Position numbers and translations under genes: made by a program | Virus record (IMG/VR): IMGVR_UViG_3300007351_000045 | Location: 1 to 29,500 of that record | Reading direction: 5' to 3' (one strand) | Origin: a virus | Length of the DNA: 29,500 nt | The notes under the pieces: model-generated | What the model saw: only the letters and a program-made list of their open reading frames with translations | The model's database searches: none | What the model was told of the DNA's origin: nothing | Shown: piece by piece, positions 1 to 5,986 of the stretch | How positions within the stretch are numbered: position 1 is the first letter of the stretch | Layout: every line of letters starts with the position of its first letter

Positions 1-41
1 CAACCACTTCTCATTTGAATATGGTGGGCATAGGTGATTAA
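1..41 (+). CDS. 3' end of an upstream gene (partial, frame uncertain)
   Basis: The first bases probably belong to the tail of a rightward gene. Two frames are possible. One ends in TAA at 39-41 and would share its last base with the next ATG (TAATG), a junction type used repeatedly in this genome. The other ends in TGA at 35-37 and reads ...FEYGGHR. Too little is present to name a product or choose a frame firmly. Confidence 0.3.
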   Translation, partial: TTSHLNMVGIGD

Positions 42-226
42 TGTTTACCGCCTGCCATATCTGCAAAGGTAACGGCATATGCCCTGACAAGGATTTGAAG
101 TTTTTCCCGGTGGTGTGCTGGAATTGCCATGGGAAAAGAATAGTTGACGAAATAACCGGCCGGCCGGTTGGGTTTGAATCTGACCTGGAAGCGGCTGAAC
201 GTGAAGAACAGGAGCAAATATCATGA
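41..226 (+). CDS. Small zinc-binding protein with DnaJ-like CxxCxG motifs
   Basis: This 61-residue protein has two cysteine pairs, CHICKGNG near residue 5 and CWNCHGKR near residue 28. The spacing resembles half of a DnaJ-type central zinc finger, so one zinc ion is probably bound. The acidic, Glu-rich C-terminus is not part of the finger. The start at 41 follows an AGGTGA ribosome-binding-like sequence, and the stop overlaps the next ATG. The specific role is unknown. It is one of many small Cys-rich proteins in this phage. Confidence 0.8.
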   Translation: MFTACHICKGNGICPDKDLKFFPVVCWNCHGKRIVDEITGRPVGFESDLEAAEREEQEQIS

Positions 227-327
227 AAAAATTAACACTTAGAGAGCATTGCGATAATAAAAGGCGTATCGTTGAATCGTGGCCAGCTTGGAAAAAAGCA
301 ATAATGGCATGGAGAAAAAGAAAATGA
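223..327 (+). CDS. Small basic protein, 34 aa
   Basis: A 34-codon reading frame (MKKLTLREHCDNKRRIVESW...) starts in an ATGA overlap with the previous stop and ends in an ATGA overlap with the next start. AGGAG lies upstream. It is Lys/Arg rich with no visible domain. The tight coupling on both sides is the main reason to call it a gene. Function unknown. Confidence 0.6.
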   Translation: MKKLTLREHCDNKRRIVESWPAWKKAIMAWRKRK

Positions 328-494
328 AACAGTATCTTATTGACAGACTGAAAGAAAAATCAACCTGGACCGGACTGGCAACAGCACTTAGCGCATTGAT
401 CGGGTATAATATCCCGGACGTAAAAGTTCAGGCCGCTTTTTATATCGGAACATTTATCCTGGGGGTGGTAACCGCCGGCATGAAGGAGAAATAA
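324..494 (+). CDS. Holin-sized small membrane protein
   Basis: This 56-residue protein has a short basic N-terminus and two hydrophobic stretches, roughly residues 17-27 (TGLATALSALIGYNI) and 34-51 (AAFYIGTFILGVV), then a charged tail MKEK. Size and layout fit small phage holin-like or lysis-associated membrane proteins, and it sits directly before a probable cell-wall hydrolase. The ATG at 324 is preferred because it overlaps the previous stop; a GTG at 279 is a longer alternative. The holin assignment is inferred from size, hydrophobicity and position only. Confidence 0.6.
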   Translation: MKQYLIDRLKEKSTWTGLATALSALIGYNIPDVKVQAAFYIGTFILGVVTAGMKEK

Positions 495-998
495 ATGCTG
501 ACCAAATACCTTGAATATGTCCAGTTCCAGGGGTATTCCATGGTCTCCCGGTTCATCCAAAAAATTACCCGGGACCCGGATTCCCATTCCGCTGTCCTGG
601 ACCGGGAAAGATTCACTGATAAACAATTGATCGAACAATGGCCCCATGCCGGCGGTATAAAGTCATGGATGGATTACAATAATTTTTCTGGACATGAGCC
701 CAAAACGCCCTATGAGATCTGGTCACTTGAAGTTTATCAAGACGAATACGATATGATCATGGGGCATTACAGGGAATCCGCCAGGGTCAGAAAGCCGTAC
801 GACTGGTCAGGTATAATGGCTTTTGGGTTAAAGGGCAAGGACGATCCTGAAAAAACTTTTTGCTCTGAAGAGATGGTCACGCCGCTGGTAAAAGTTTTCG
901 GGTGGGATCGTATCTTACCGGCAGTTGTTCACCCTGGATATTTCCGGAATCTTTTGCAGGCCAAGGGCGCTAAGTTGACCGGCGGTGGTTCTACATAA
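495..998 (+). CDS. Permuted NlpC/P60-like (YiiX-type) cysteine hydrolase
   Basis: A 167-residue protein with the pattern of circularly permuted papain-fold NlpC/P60 enzymes. A histidine lies early in SHSAVLD (His31), followed by a WSLEV/Y segment, and the cysteine comes late in FCSEEMV (Cys123). In this family the order is His first and Cys last, the reverse of classical NlpC/P60. Such enzymes cut amide bonds in peptidoglycan peptides or lipids. Adjacent to the holin-sized gene, it may act as the lysis hydrolase, but no signal peptide is visible and a structural or intracellular role cannot be excluded. It is the last gene before the terminator region. Confidence 0.7.
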   Translation: MLTKYLEYVQFQGYSMVSRFIQKITRDPDSHSAVLDRERFTDKQLIEQWPHAGGIKSWMDYNNFSGHEPKTPYEIWSLEVYQDEYDMIMGHYRESARVRKPYDWSGIMAFGLKGKDDPEKTFCSEEMVTPLVKVFGWDRILPAVVHPGYFRNLLQAKGAKLTGGGST

Positions 999-1001
999 TT
1001 A

Positions 1002-1030
1002 TTGACTTAACCGCCTTATTTTGATATGAT
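1002..1030 (+). promoter_or_regulatory. Strong sigma70-type promoter
   Basis: TTGACT at 1002-1007 and TATGAT at 1025-1030 are separated by exactly 17 bases. Transcription would start near 1037 and meet a terminator at 1157-1192, so the product would be only about 155 nt. Confidence 0.75.
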
Positions 1031-1036
1031 TTATCC

Positions 1037-1192
1037 GTGTATCAGACGCATATTTTATGAAAGGAAAACATGATGAATCATGGAAAAAATTTTTAATGTT
1101 GGGGCGTGATGGTCCTGGCAGGTAGCCGGGCTTCATTAAATGTATTTAAACTGCTGAAAAGGCCGGTTAGAGAAATCTTTCCGGCCTTTTTT
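1037..1192 (+). ncRNA. Candidate small RNA (about 155 nt)
   Basis: The segment lies between its own promoter and a rho-independent terminator. It contains an internal hairpin (CCTGGC/GCCGGG with loop AGGTA, around 1113-1131) and the terminator stem. Only very short reading frames occur: 22 codons from 1057 without a good ribosome binding site, and 8 codons from 1070 behind AAGGAAA. A regulatory RNA or a leader peptide are both possible. The RNA call is inference from the promoter-terminator pair. Confidence 0.5.
1157..1192. terminator. Bidirectional rho-independent terminator
   Basis: Inverted repeat AAAAGGCCGG (1157-1166) and CCGGCCTTTTTT (1181-1192) around a 14-base loop. T-runs follow the stem on the plus strand and, more weakly, on the minus strand. 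It lies where the rightward genes and the long leftward operon converge, so it can stop both. Confidence 0.85.
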
Positions 1193-1396
1193 ATTGATTT
1201 CCCAACGCAAATAGCGTATAAATAATCAAGCTGGTGGCCTTGGTCAGGACTTACGCAAATGCGGTTAGATCATGTAAGTCATGCCGGCTTAAACCCTATA
1301 AAAAACATAGGGATGCAAACGCCTATTTTTAATTTAGCTGAACGGATAGCCTGCCGCTGAAACACGGCCCCGGATGAGTAACATGGAATCAAATAT
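1193..1396. other. Intergenic region with short inverted repeats
   Basis: No convincing gene is seen here. Three small structures are visible. CGCAAATAGCG lies near 1206. GACTTAC...GTAAGTC lies near 1249-1281 and encloses CGCAAATGCG. CCCTAT...ATAGGG lies near 1296-1315. The first two share the string ACGCAAAT. They lie in the 3' untranslated part of the leftward operon. Confidence 0.5.
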
Positions 1397-1627
1397 TCAC
1401 ATACTATTAAATTTTTCAATTGCTCTATCAAGATCAAATGTTCTCATGACAAGCTCTCCAGTCTTTAAATCCTCTACTTTAAAATAACTGTTGCCGTCCT
1501 GGTATGTCACCCACAAACGACGGCCAGTTACCGAAGCCATCACGGAATTAAACTCTTGCCCGTCGAACATTTCTTTTTTCAGTAAAAACTTTTCTGGCAC
1601 GGCATTATTAAGGCCTTTGATTTTCAT
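1397..1627 (-). CDS. Hypothetical protein, 76 aa
   Basis: Last gene of the long leftward operon. The 76-residue product has a regular beta-rich pattern (GRRLWVTYQDGNSYFKVEDLKTGELVMRTFDLDRAIEKF). It resembles small phage proteins of unknown role, with no catalytic motif. Its ATG overlaps the stop of the gene upstream (ATGA at 1624-1627), which fixes the start. Confidence 0.65.
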   Translation of the reverse strand: MKIKGLNNAVPEKFLLKKEMFDGQEFNSVMASVTGRRLWVTYQDGNSYFKVEDLKTGELVMRTFDLDRAIEKFNSM

Positions 1628-1905
1628 GGCTTAACCTCAAAATTACCAACAATCTTGTCATAGATGGCTTTGATCGTGGTCCAGGATACCGGAACGCTTT
1701 CAATTATCATTCCGTTTCCATGGCAACAGTCACAATTTTCATCGGATTCGGCACACTCAGGGCATAGAGTTTCAACAGATTCAAAAAACTCCCCACTGAG
1801 CAGCGCCTTTGCCCCATTCTCAGCCGTTAATTTCCTGGGTAAGATAACTTGATCCTGTGTTAGGAAGGCGGATCTTCTGGTGATTTTTATGGTTTCTTTT
1901 TTCAT
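1624..1905 (-). CDS. Small zinc-finger protein (DnaJ-like CxxC...CxxCHGNG)
   Basis: The 93-residue protein carries CPECAESDENCDCCHGNG in its middle, a DnaJ-type zinc-finger half-site. The ATG at 1905 is chosen because AAGGAG lies just upstream; an in-frame GTG at 1926 would overlap the previous gene more. The C-terminus (VSWTTIKAIYDKIVGNFEV) looks helical. Function unknown. Its zinc motif recalls the gene at 41-226, though the proteins are otherwise different. Confidence 0.7.
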   Translation of the reverse strand: MKKETIKITRRSAFLTQDQVILPRKLTAENGAKALLSGEFFESVETLCPECAESDENCDCCHGNGMIIESVPVSWTTIKAIYDKIVGNFEVKP

Positions 1906-1913
1906 CTTTCTCC

Positions 1914-2216
1914 TTACCACACCCACAGGATATTACATCCAGGGTATGCGTCGTTTAAAATTTTGGTTATTACCGGAACACACGGATCTTCACGCCAGAA
2001 TTCATAATACTTAAACCATTCTCCCGGCACAGGGAGTGATTTGTAATCAAATTTAAGTTTATCCCTCCGGTCAACCATCTTGCTAATCATCCCGCCTGGG
2101 CCTGTTCGTGTTTCATAGAAACCTGCAATAATTTTCCCTTCATTACCATCGCAGTCAAAATCTGCCACGATGACTTCCCATCGCTTTCGCCTATATGTCA
2201 TTTGGACATTGATCAT
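1914..2216 (-). CDS. Hypothetical protein, 100 aa
   Basis: A 100-residue soluble protein, rich in aromatic and basic residues (MTYRRKRWEVIVADF... WFKYYEFWREDPC). No known motif is visible. It sits between the jelly-roll-like gene and a zinc-finger gene with only 8-9 bases between genes, so it is cotranscribed. Confidence 0.6.
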   Translation of the reverse strand: MINVQMTYRRKRWEVIVADFDCDGNEGKIIAGFYETRTGPGGMISKMVDRRDKLKFDYKSLPVPGEWFKYYEFWREDPCVPVITKILNDAYPGCNILWVW

Positions 2217-2224
2217 ATTATCCC

Positions 2225-2872
2225 CTAAAAAGTATTCACTGTATATGTACCAAAGAATCCCTCTGTTTCCAACCCATCAACAAACGTACCCCAACAAAAT
2301 TCAATCCTGGCCTGGTTGTTCTGAAAGAGTCCAGGTCCAAGTCTATGCTCATTATCTGGAGCATAGTGCCCTGCAATCCAGATTTCATTCAGAAAATAAT
2401 CCCAGCGCCATCTTGTACCAAGCAACCAATACTGAATTCTCATGGTGTGAATAGCCCCAATAGGCATTGGTAATGCTTGATAATGTGAGCCGTTAAATTC
2501 AGCTTCTTTATCAGGGCCCCATATATTGTAAAATCCGTTCTTGACCCCAATGGCGCGGTAGTTGCCTTCTCCATAATAAATCCCGGCGTTCATGAATTTG
2601 TTGGATTGGCCAATTCCGTCCATTCTCAAAGAGAAGACAAAATTAATTCCGGTTGTGAATGGGATATAATCGGTACAGATCAATGACCCGTCTCCCTGCG
2701 AGTTTTTGCCGTCTTTGATGTAAAGGCGGTTCAGGGCCGTACCGAAAGATTGATCAGTGGAGTTGTTGTTGACATACCACTTTCCTGTCGGATCGGTGAT
2801 TGTGGCAGTCTCTGTGTAATACGTCGAGGCGTAGGTTCCTTTTATTTTTGCGTCGTTCCAGTTGTCTGACAT
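2225..2872 (-). CDS. Beta-rich, possibly concanavalin/LamG-like protein
   Basis: A 215-residue protein, rich in Gly, Asn, Tyr and Trp. It shows alternating polar/hydrophobic strands (NFVFSLRMDGIG, FMNAGIYYGEGNYRAIGV, HTMRIQYWLLGTRWRWDYFLN, QARIEFCWGTF) as in jelly-roll lectin or LamG-like domains used for glycan binding or in phage fibres. It has no transmembrane segment or signal peptide. It lies in the accessory leftward operon, not with tail genes, so a virion role is uncertain. The fold is inferred from strand pattern only. Confidence 0.55.
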   Translation of the reverse strand: MSDNWNDAKIKGTYASTYYTETATITDPTGKWYVNNNSTDQSFGTALNRLYIKDGKNSQGDGSLICTDYIPFTTGINFVFSLRMDGIGQSNKFMNAGIYYGEGNYRAIGVKNGFYNIWGPDKEAEFNGSHYQALPMPIGAIHTMRIQYWLLGTRWRWDYFLNEIWIAGHYAPDNEHRLGPGLFQNNQARIEFCWGTFVDGLETEGFFGTYTVNTF

Positions 2873-2873
2873 T

Positions 2874-3311
2874 TTATTCTTTCCTTTTCAGTTCTATGGT
2901 TGTGACGTAATTTGCACTTGATTTTATTCGCCTTTCTGCGGCTTCCTTGCTCTCATGTGTTATATCCCCAAGATACGGATTACCGTCTGAATCAATATAG
3001 AGGTTCACCCATTTATTCCGCGCAGGCTTGACCGGATCAATGATGATCTTATTGCCTTCTCTGGTTATACTGCCTTTGTGGAATAGGGATTGAATTTTAC
3101 CCATATGAAGTGATTTACCATCAGCAGTAAATGTACGGAGTCCATTATCCGAAAATCTTGCCTTTATTGGGTATACAGCAGTGTTATCTACCTAAGCTAC
3201 CTTACCGACTCCATAAAGCAAGCTCTCAACCTCATCCCCTACCTGGAAATCTTGATCCATTTTGTTTTCTCCATTGCTAATGTGGTCATTAAAATCAAAG
3301 CTATCTTCCAT
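2874..3311 (-). pseudogene. Phage protein gene interrupted by an in-frame TAG
   Basis: Read from ATG at 3311 (AAAGGA upstream), the frame gives 39 residues (MEDSFDFNDHISNG... EVESLLYGVGKVA). It then hits TAG at 3192-3194 and continues without any shift for another 106 codons to the stop at 2874. The halves read as one protein: a beta segment 'LLYGVGKV-VDNTAVYPIKARFSDNG' spans the stop, in a style seen in small phage proteins. The downstream ATG at 3104 has no ribosome binding site. TAG ends several other genes here (for example 15437-15439), so it is not generally recoded. Most likely a nonsense mutation; readthrough or a sequence error are alternatives. Confidence 0.7.
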
Positions 3312-3325
3312 TTTGTTTTCCTTTC

Positions 3326-3475
3326 TTAATTTCTGGTTCCGAATTCAATCAGTTCATACCCCGCCCCGCAGATGGTCCGATACCACTGCCAGCGGGTTTC
3401 TATATCCGAAAACTCTTGATAAAATTCTGGTTGGGATAGGCCGGTGAGTAGGCGGTATTTTATATAATATTTCAT
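3326..3475 (-). CDS. Hypothetical protein, 49 aa
   Basis: A 49-residue frame (MKYYIKYRLLTGLSQPEFYQEF... GAGYELIEFGTRN) begins in an ATGA overlap with the upstream gene, behind a perfect GGAGG. It ends 14 bases before the next gene. It has no recognisable domain; it is Tyr-rich and probably soluble. Confidence 0.65.
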   Translation of the reverse strand: MKYYIKYRLLTGLSQPEFYQEFSDIETRWQWYRTICGAGYELIEFGTRN

Positions 3476-3717
3476 ATTTCCTCCTCCAAAAGCTCAGAAA
3501 ACCGCGGGTCAATTGTTTCGTATGGGATTTTACTGCATGGGCACAGGTCAGAAAGTTTTTTATCTGCCAGCCATCCAAATTGAGTTCTGCAATCACCACA
3601 ATGCCAACAGCAAACGTCCTTGTTAAATTTCATAGGACATACTCTACCGCACTTTCCATTAAGAGAATTTCTCAACTCCCGGATAACCTCTTTTTGTTCT
3701 TCTGTTATTTCTGACAT
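3472..3717 (-). CDS. Cysteine-rich small protein, 81 aa
   Basis: The protein has eight cysteines clustered between residues 23 and 61 (CGRVCPMKF, CCWHCGDC, LCPCSKI), enough for one or two metal sites. A helical, Glu-rich N-terminus precedes the cluster. The spacing does not match a named zinc finger. It could bind zinc or a small Fe-S cluster; the sequence does not decide. Its stop overlaps the next start. Confidence 0.7.
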   Translation of the reverse strand: MSEITEEQKEVIRELRNSLNGKCGRVCPMKFNKDVCCWHCGDCRTQFGWLADKKLSDLCPCSKIPYETIDPRFSELLEEEI

Positions 3718-3726
3718 GATTCTCCT

Positions 3727-3945
3727 TTACCAATCCATCCACCAGTTCCACCGGTGACATTTTTTAAATTCAGGTATTGCTTCATAATTTCCGTTTCTGA
3801 CTGCCTGCTTAGCCTTTGCTTTGTGGGATCTCCTGAATCCAGATTTAAACTTTTTTGAAGGAGGGTGTAGCTCCTCAAAGTGTTTATAGTTTTCGGAATC
3901 GGATTTCATGAAATATCTTTTAATGTCTTTGGCGGTCTTTCCCAA
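3727..3945 (-). CDS. Small basic protein, TTG start
   Basis: A 72-residue, strongly basic protein (many Lys/Arg, RRSHKAKAKQAVRNG) ending in a Trp-rich tail (HRWNWWMDW). The start is TTG at 3945, six bases after AAGGAG; no ATG fits as well. The charge suggests nucleic-acid binding, but no motif confirms this. Confidence 0.55.
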   Translation of the reverse strand: MGKTAKDIKRYFMKSDSENYKHFEELHPPSKKFKSGFRRSHKAKAKQAVRNGNYEAIPEFKKCHRWNWWMDW

Positions 3946-4024
3946 TATCTCTCCTTATCCCCAAGTCACCGCGGCCGATCCAATACAAAACCCGAAATAG
4001 ATCACTGCCCGGCTGTAATAGTGG
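3946..4024 (-). other. Short intergenic gap
   Basis: A gap of about 80 bases after the radical SAM gene. A 16-codon frame from a GTG (IYFGFCIGSAAVTWG) ends just before the next ribosome binding site, but it lacks its own binding site and is not called a gene. Confidence 0.3.
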
Positions 4025-4729
4025 TTATAACATTTTACAGTATTGATCCGTGTGTACTTCTTGTCTTGAGCACTCCCACGTTATCTGCAACACCCTGTCT
4101 ATAATTCCTTCAAATGGCTGATTATAAGTCTGTATAATCGGGTAAGATCCATCGCAGTTTTGAAATAATATATTTCCATCAGGAAAAAGCCCGAGCCTAA
4201 TCGGGTTTGTGTGTGTCTGGCACTTGTTCGAGCAAGACCATTTATCAAGTCTTGCCCGGCCCATAGGATGTATTTCATCCCCGTCTTTCAACCTAATCCC
4301 GTCTGAACACTCATCTTTCAAAATTTTTAGGACTTCCAGGTTCTGATGTCGTTTATGAAACTCAGTTCCGCTAACGACAAGGAACAACTCGTTTCTATTT
4401 AAAAAATTTAAAAACCTGCTAAACATTTCAGGTTCTCTTGACCAGGCCCCATTTGAGATCGTAAACTTTGGAATAGCATCTGGAACCAAGTCTATAAATT
4501 TTTGATACAGCTCAAGATTAATCGACACCTCTCCGCCATAAAAACCACATGAGTTAATCATCCCCCAATCGACTGTCTTTAAGAAAGATTTTGTTTTTTC
4601 AAAATCAAGCTCATCAATCTTTTCCAGACTGCAATCATACATGCAAAATGGGCAAGATAGGTTACATTGCAAGCTCGGTATAAAGCTGAAATCTATGGGT
4701 TGTTTGTCTGGGAATATGCCTGATACCAT
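4025..4729 (-). CDS. Radical SAM enzyme with SPASM-like C-terminal cysteines
   Basis: A 234-residue protein with the radical SAM signature CxxxCxxC (Cys22, Cys26, Cys29) that holds the [4Fe-4S] cluster used to cleave S-adenosylmethionine. The SAM-binding GGE follows at 65-67. The C-terminal part has Cys166, Cys170, Cys192, Cys220 and Cys231 around 'LFPDGNILFQNC', a layout like SPASM/twitch auxiliary clusters of peptide-modifying enzymes. At 234 residues the protein is short for that family. The start is fixed by AAAGGAG. It is preceded by a hairpin and a 20-codon frame (4741-4803). The substrate is unknown: a peptide, tRNA, nucleotide or host protein are all possible. Confidence 0.85.
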   Translation of the reverse strand: MVSGIFPDKQPIDFSFIPSLQCNLSCPFCMYDCSLEKIDELDFEKTKSFLKTVDWGMINSCGFYGGEVSINLELYQKFIDLVPDAIPKFTISNGAWSREPEMFSRFLNFLNRNELFLVVSGTEFHKRHQNLEVLKILKDECSDGIRLKDGDEIHPMGRARLDKWSCSNKCQTHTNPIRLGLFPDGNILFQNCDGSYPIIQTYNQPFEGIIDRVLQITWECSRQEVHTDQYCKML

Positions 4730-4740
4730 TTAATTCTCCT

Positions 4741-4803
4741 TTAAATTGCCTCCGCAGCCGCGCACAGTTGCAGGGCTGCGATTAACATGCCAAAGCGGTT
4801 CAT
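4741..4803 (-). CDS. Possible 20-aa peptide before the radical SAM gene
   Basis: A frame of 20 codons (MNRFGMLIAALQLCAAAEAI) starts directly after the stop of the upstream gene (TAAATG). It ends before the AAAGGAG of the radical SAM gene. It is hydrophobic, like a short membrane segment. It has no clear binding site of its own and coincides with a stable hairpin, so the conserved feature may be the RNA rather than the peptide. Confidence 0.35.
   Translation of the reverse strand: MNRFGMLIAALQLCAAAEAI
4753..4780 (-). promoter_or_regulatory. Leader hairpin upstream of the radical SAM start
   Basis: On the minus strand, CGCAGCC pairs with GGCTGCG (7 bp), with an inner GCA/TGC pairing and an ACTG loop. 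It lies about 10 bases before the ribosome binding site. It belongs to a set of similarly placed hairpins in this phage. Confidence 0.55.
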
Positions 4804-5061
4804 TTATTCTTTGCCCAGAAAAGATATTCCATCCGTTATGGTTTTAATCATTTTCTTATTTGCAGACAAAAAAGACTCTGTTTTCTTTAACATATCTGCT
4901 ACATCATTGTGAAAATCATATCCTATTGCCAAGTCAAATTCTTGTCCAACAGATAGTTTTGGCATTTTGTTGTAATAAAGATTTCTAAATTTTTCTAACT
5001 CTGAGTTGGTTACAGAGCAAAGATATTCTTCGCCTGGCTTTATGATTCCTATTACTTTCAT
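4804..5061 (-). CDS. Hypothetical phage protein, 85 aa
   Basis: An 85-residue soluble protein: a beta N-terminus (MKVIGIIKPGEEYLCSVTNSELEKF), a central 'LSVGQEFDLAIGYDF', then a helical tail. The pattern 'ExEKFxNLYY...LSVGxExDLxxGYDF' recalls small phage proteins of unknown function. The start lies behind GGAGG, which itself follows a hairpin at 5077-5091. Confidence 0.7.
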   Translation of the reverse strand: MKVIGIIKPGEEYLCSVTNSELEKFRNLYYNKMPKLSVGQEFDLAIGYDFHNDVADMLKKTESFLSANKKMIKTITDGISFLGKE

Positions 5062-5067
5062 CGCCTA

Positions 5068-5092
5068 CCTCCATTCCATGGTTGATCCATGA
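5068..5092 (-). repeat. RBS-proximal hairpin, copy 1
   Basis: On the minus strand CATGG-ATCAA-CCATG forms directly after the stop codon of the gene at 5093 and before AATGGAGG. It is almost identical to the copy at 5338-5360. The only two differences are the two bases of one pair (A-T here, C-G there), so the stem is kept. Confidence 0.7.
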
Positions 5093-5329
5093 CTAAATGC
5101 CTATTAAAGATTTCAAATCCGCCCTAAGTGAATCTCTCCCGGCCATGTAACCAAGATTATAAAACCTATTAATATACTGTACAATTTCTCTGACTTGCTT
5201 ATCTGTCCAAGAGGCTGATGGTTCACTAAAAATTAAATTCCCTTCATCGTCCAATAAAACGACCTTATCTGGATAATATTTGTTATCTCTTTCTATCGAA
5301 CAATCTTTTTCGTCTATAAACTTTGGCAT
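5093..5329 (-). CDS. Hypothetical protein, 78 aa
   Basis: The protein contains 'DKVVLLDDEGNLIFSEPSASWTDKQVREIVQYINRFYNLGYMAGRD', a two-strand plus helix pattern. The tail 'YNLGYxAGRDSLRADL' looks like a common helix in small phage proteins. The start is ambiguous between two adjacent ATGs (5332 and 5329); the second is better spaced from GGAGG. It ends with TAG. Function unknown. Confidence 0.65.
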   Translation of the reverse strand: MPKFIDEKDCSIERDNKYYPDKVVLLDDEGNLIFSEPSASWTDKQVREIVQYINRFYNLGYMAGRDSLRADLKSLIGI

Positions 5330-5337
5330 CATTCACC

Positions 5338-5360
5338 TCCATTCCCTGGTTGATCCAGGG
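5338..5360 (-). repeat. RBS-proximal hairpin, copy 2
   Basis: CCCTGG-ATCAA-CCAGGG on the minus strand begins immediately after the TAA of the zinc-ribbon gene and ends before AATGGAGGT. It pairs over 6 bp and matches copy 1 at 5068-5092 apart from a compensatory exchange. Confidence 0.7.
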
Positions 5361-5531
5361 TTAAAGTTCCTCAATAACGTGATTTTCTTTTCCGCAAAAC
5401 TCACAATCAATATTGTCGGCCATTACCATCCGGTCAACATACCATTCTTGCTCAAGCGTGTATGATGCGAACTGCGTCTCTCCGCAGTGTTCGCAGTCAA
5501 AAATAATCGCCCTGCCTGCTTCTGTTGTCAT
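5361..5531 (-). CDS. Zinc-ribbon protein, 56 aa
   Basis: The 56-residue product has CEHCGE near residue 13 and CEFCGK near residue 43, a simple two-knuckle zinc ribbon. ATG overlaps the upstream stop (ATGA). Between the knuckles lies 'SYTLEQEWYVDRMVMADNID'. It may be a nucleic-acid or protein adaptor. No exact family is recognised. Confidence 0.7.
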   Translation of the reverse strand: MTTEAGRAIIFDCEHCGETQFASYTLEQEWYVDRMVMADNIDCEFCGKENHVIEEL

Positions 5532-5986
5532 GCAACCCACCCCTTAAATTTTTCATGAGCCTCTTCGTGAACATCGGAAAGCTCTAAATTCGGATCAAAT
5601 TGAACCATCCAATTCAAAGCAGCCTCCCGCAATTCCTGGATGGGCCCATTGTCTTTGCAATAAAGTTCAAGCTCGGCCAGGCCAAGGAACAAGAAAGAAA
5701 GCATACGAAGTACGTCTATCTCTCCAACTGTCCCAGCGGCTTCAATAATTTTTCTTTCAGCCTGCCGGATCATGGAGCGATCACGCTTGACTTTGGCCGT
5801 ATCCATGGCTTTCTGACCGGCTGACTCCAATTGAGCGCAGTTCCAAAGCAACAGCTCTGTTTCATCCTGGGTCAGATCGGCAAAGTATTTCTCTTTCTTT
5901 TCCGGGTTCAATACTTGCTCACGGACTATCTTTCCCAGGCCACCGGCAAGGCCGTAAACGCAGAGCTTTTTAAGTGGTGTGTTCAT
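5528..5986 (-). CDS. Hypothetical helical protein, 152 aa
   Basis: A 152-residue, mostly helical protein (AERKIIEAAGTVGEIDVLRMLSFLFLGLAELELYC) with no catalytic motif. The hydrophobic LSFLFLGLAEL stretch is short and probably core rather than membrane. Both ends overlap neighbouring genes, so it is tightly coupled within the operon. Confidence 0.65.
   Translation of the reverse strand: MNTPLKKLCVYGLAGGLGKIVREQVLNPEKKEKYFADLTQDETELLLWNCAQLESAGQKAMDTAKVKRDRSMIRQAERKIIEAAGTVGEIDVLRMLSFLFLGLAELELYCKDNGPIQELREAALNWMVQFDPNLELSDVHEEAHEKFKGWVA

Noticed and set aside
3192-3194. TAG as a recoded sense codon (pyrrolysine or phage amber recoding)
   Set aside because: Several other genes in this window end at TAG, so general recoding is unlikely. 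Kept only as one possible reading of a single site.
3354-3599. Minus-strand frame of 81 codons overlapping the Cys-rich gene
   Set aside because: It conflicts with the better supported genes at 3326-3475 and 3472-3717, which are linked by an ATGA overlap and GGAGG.
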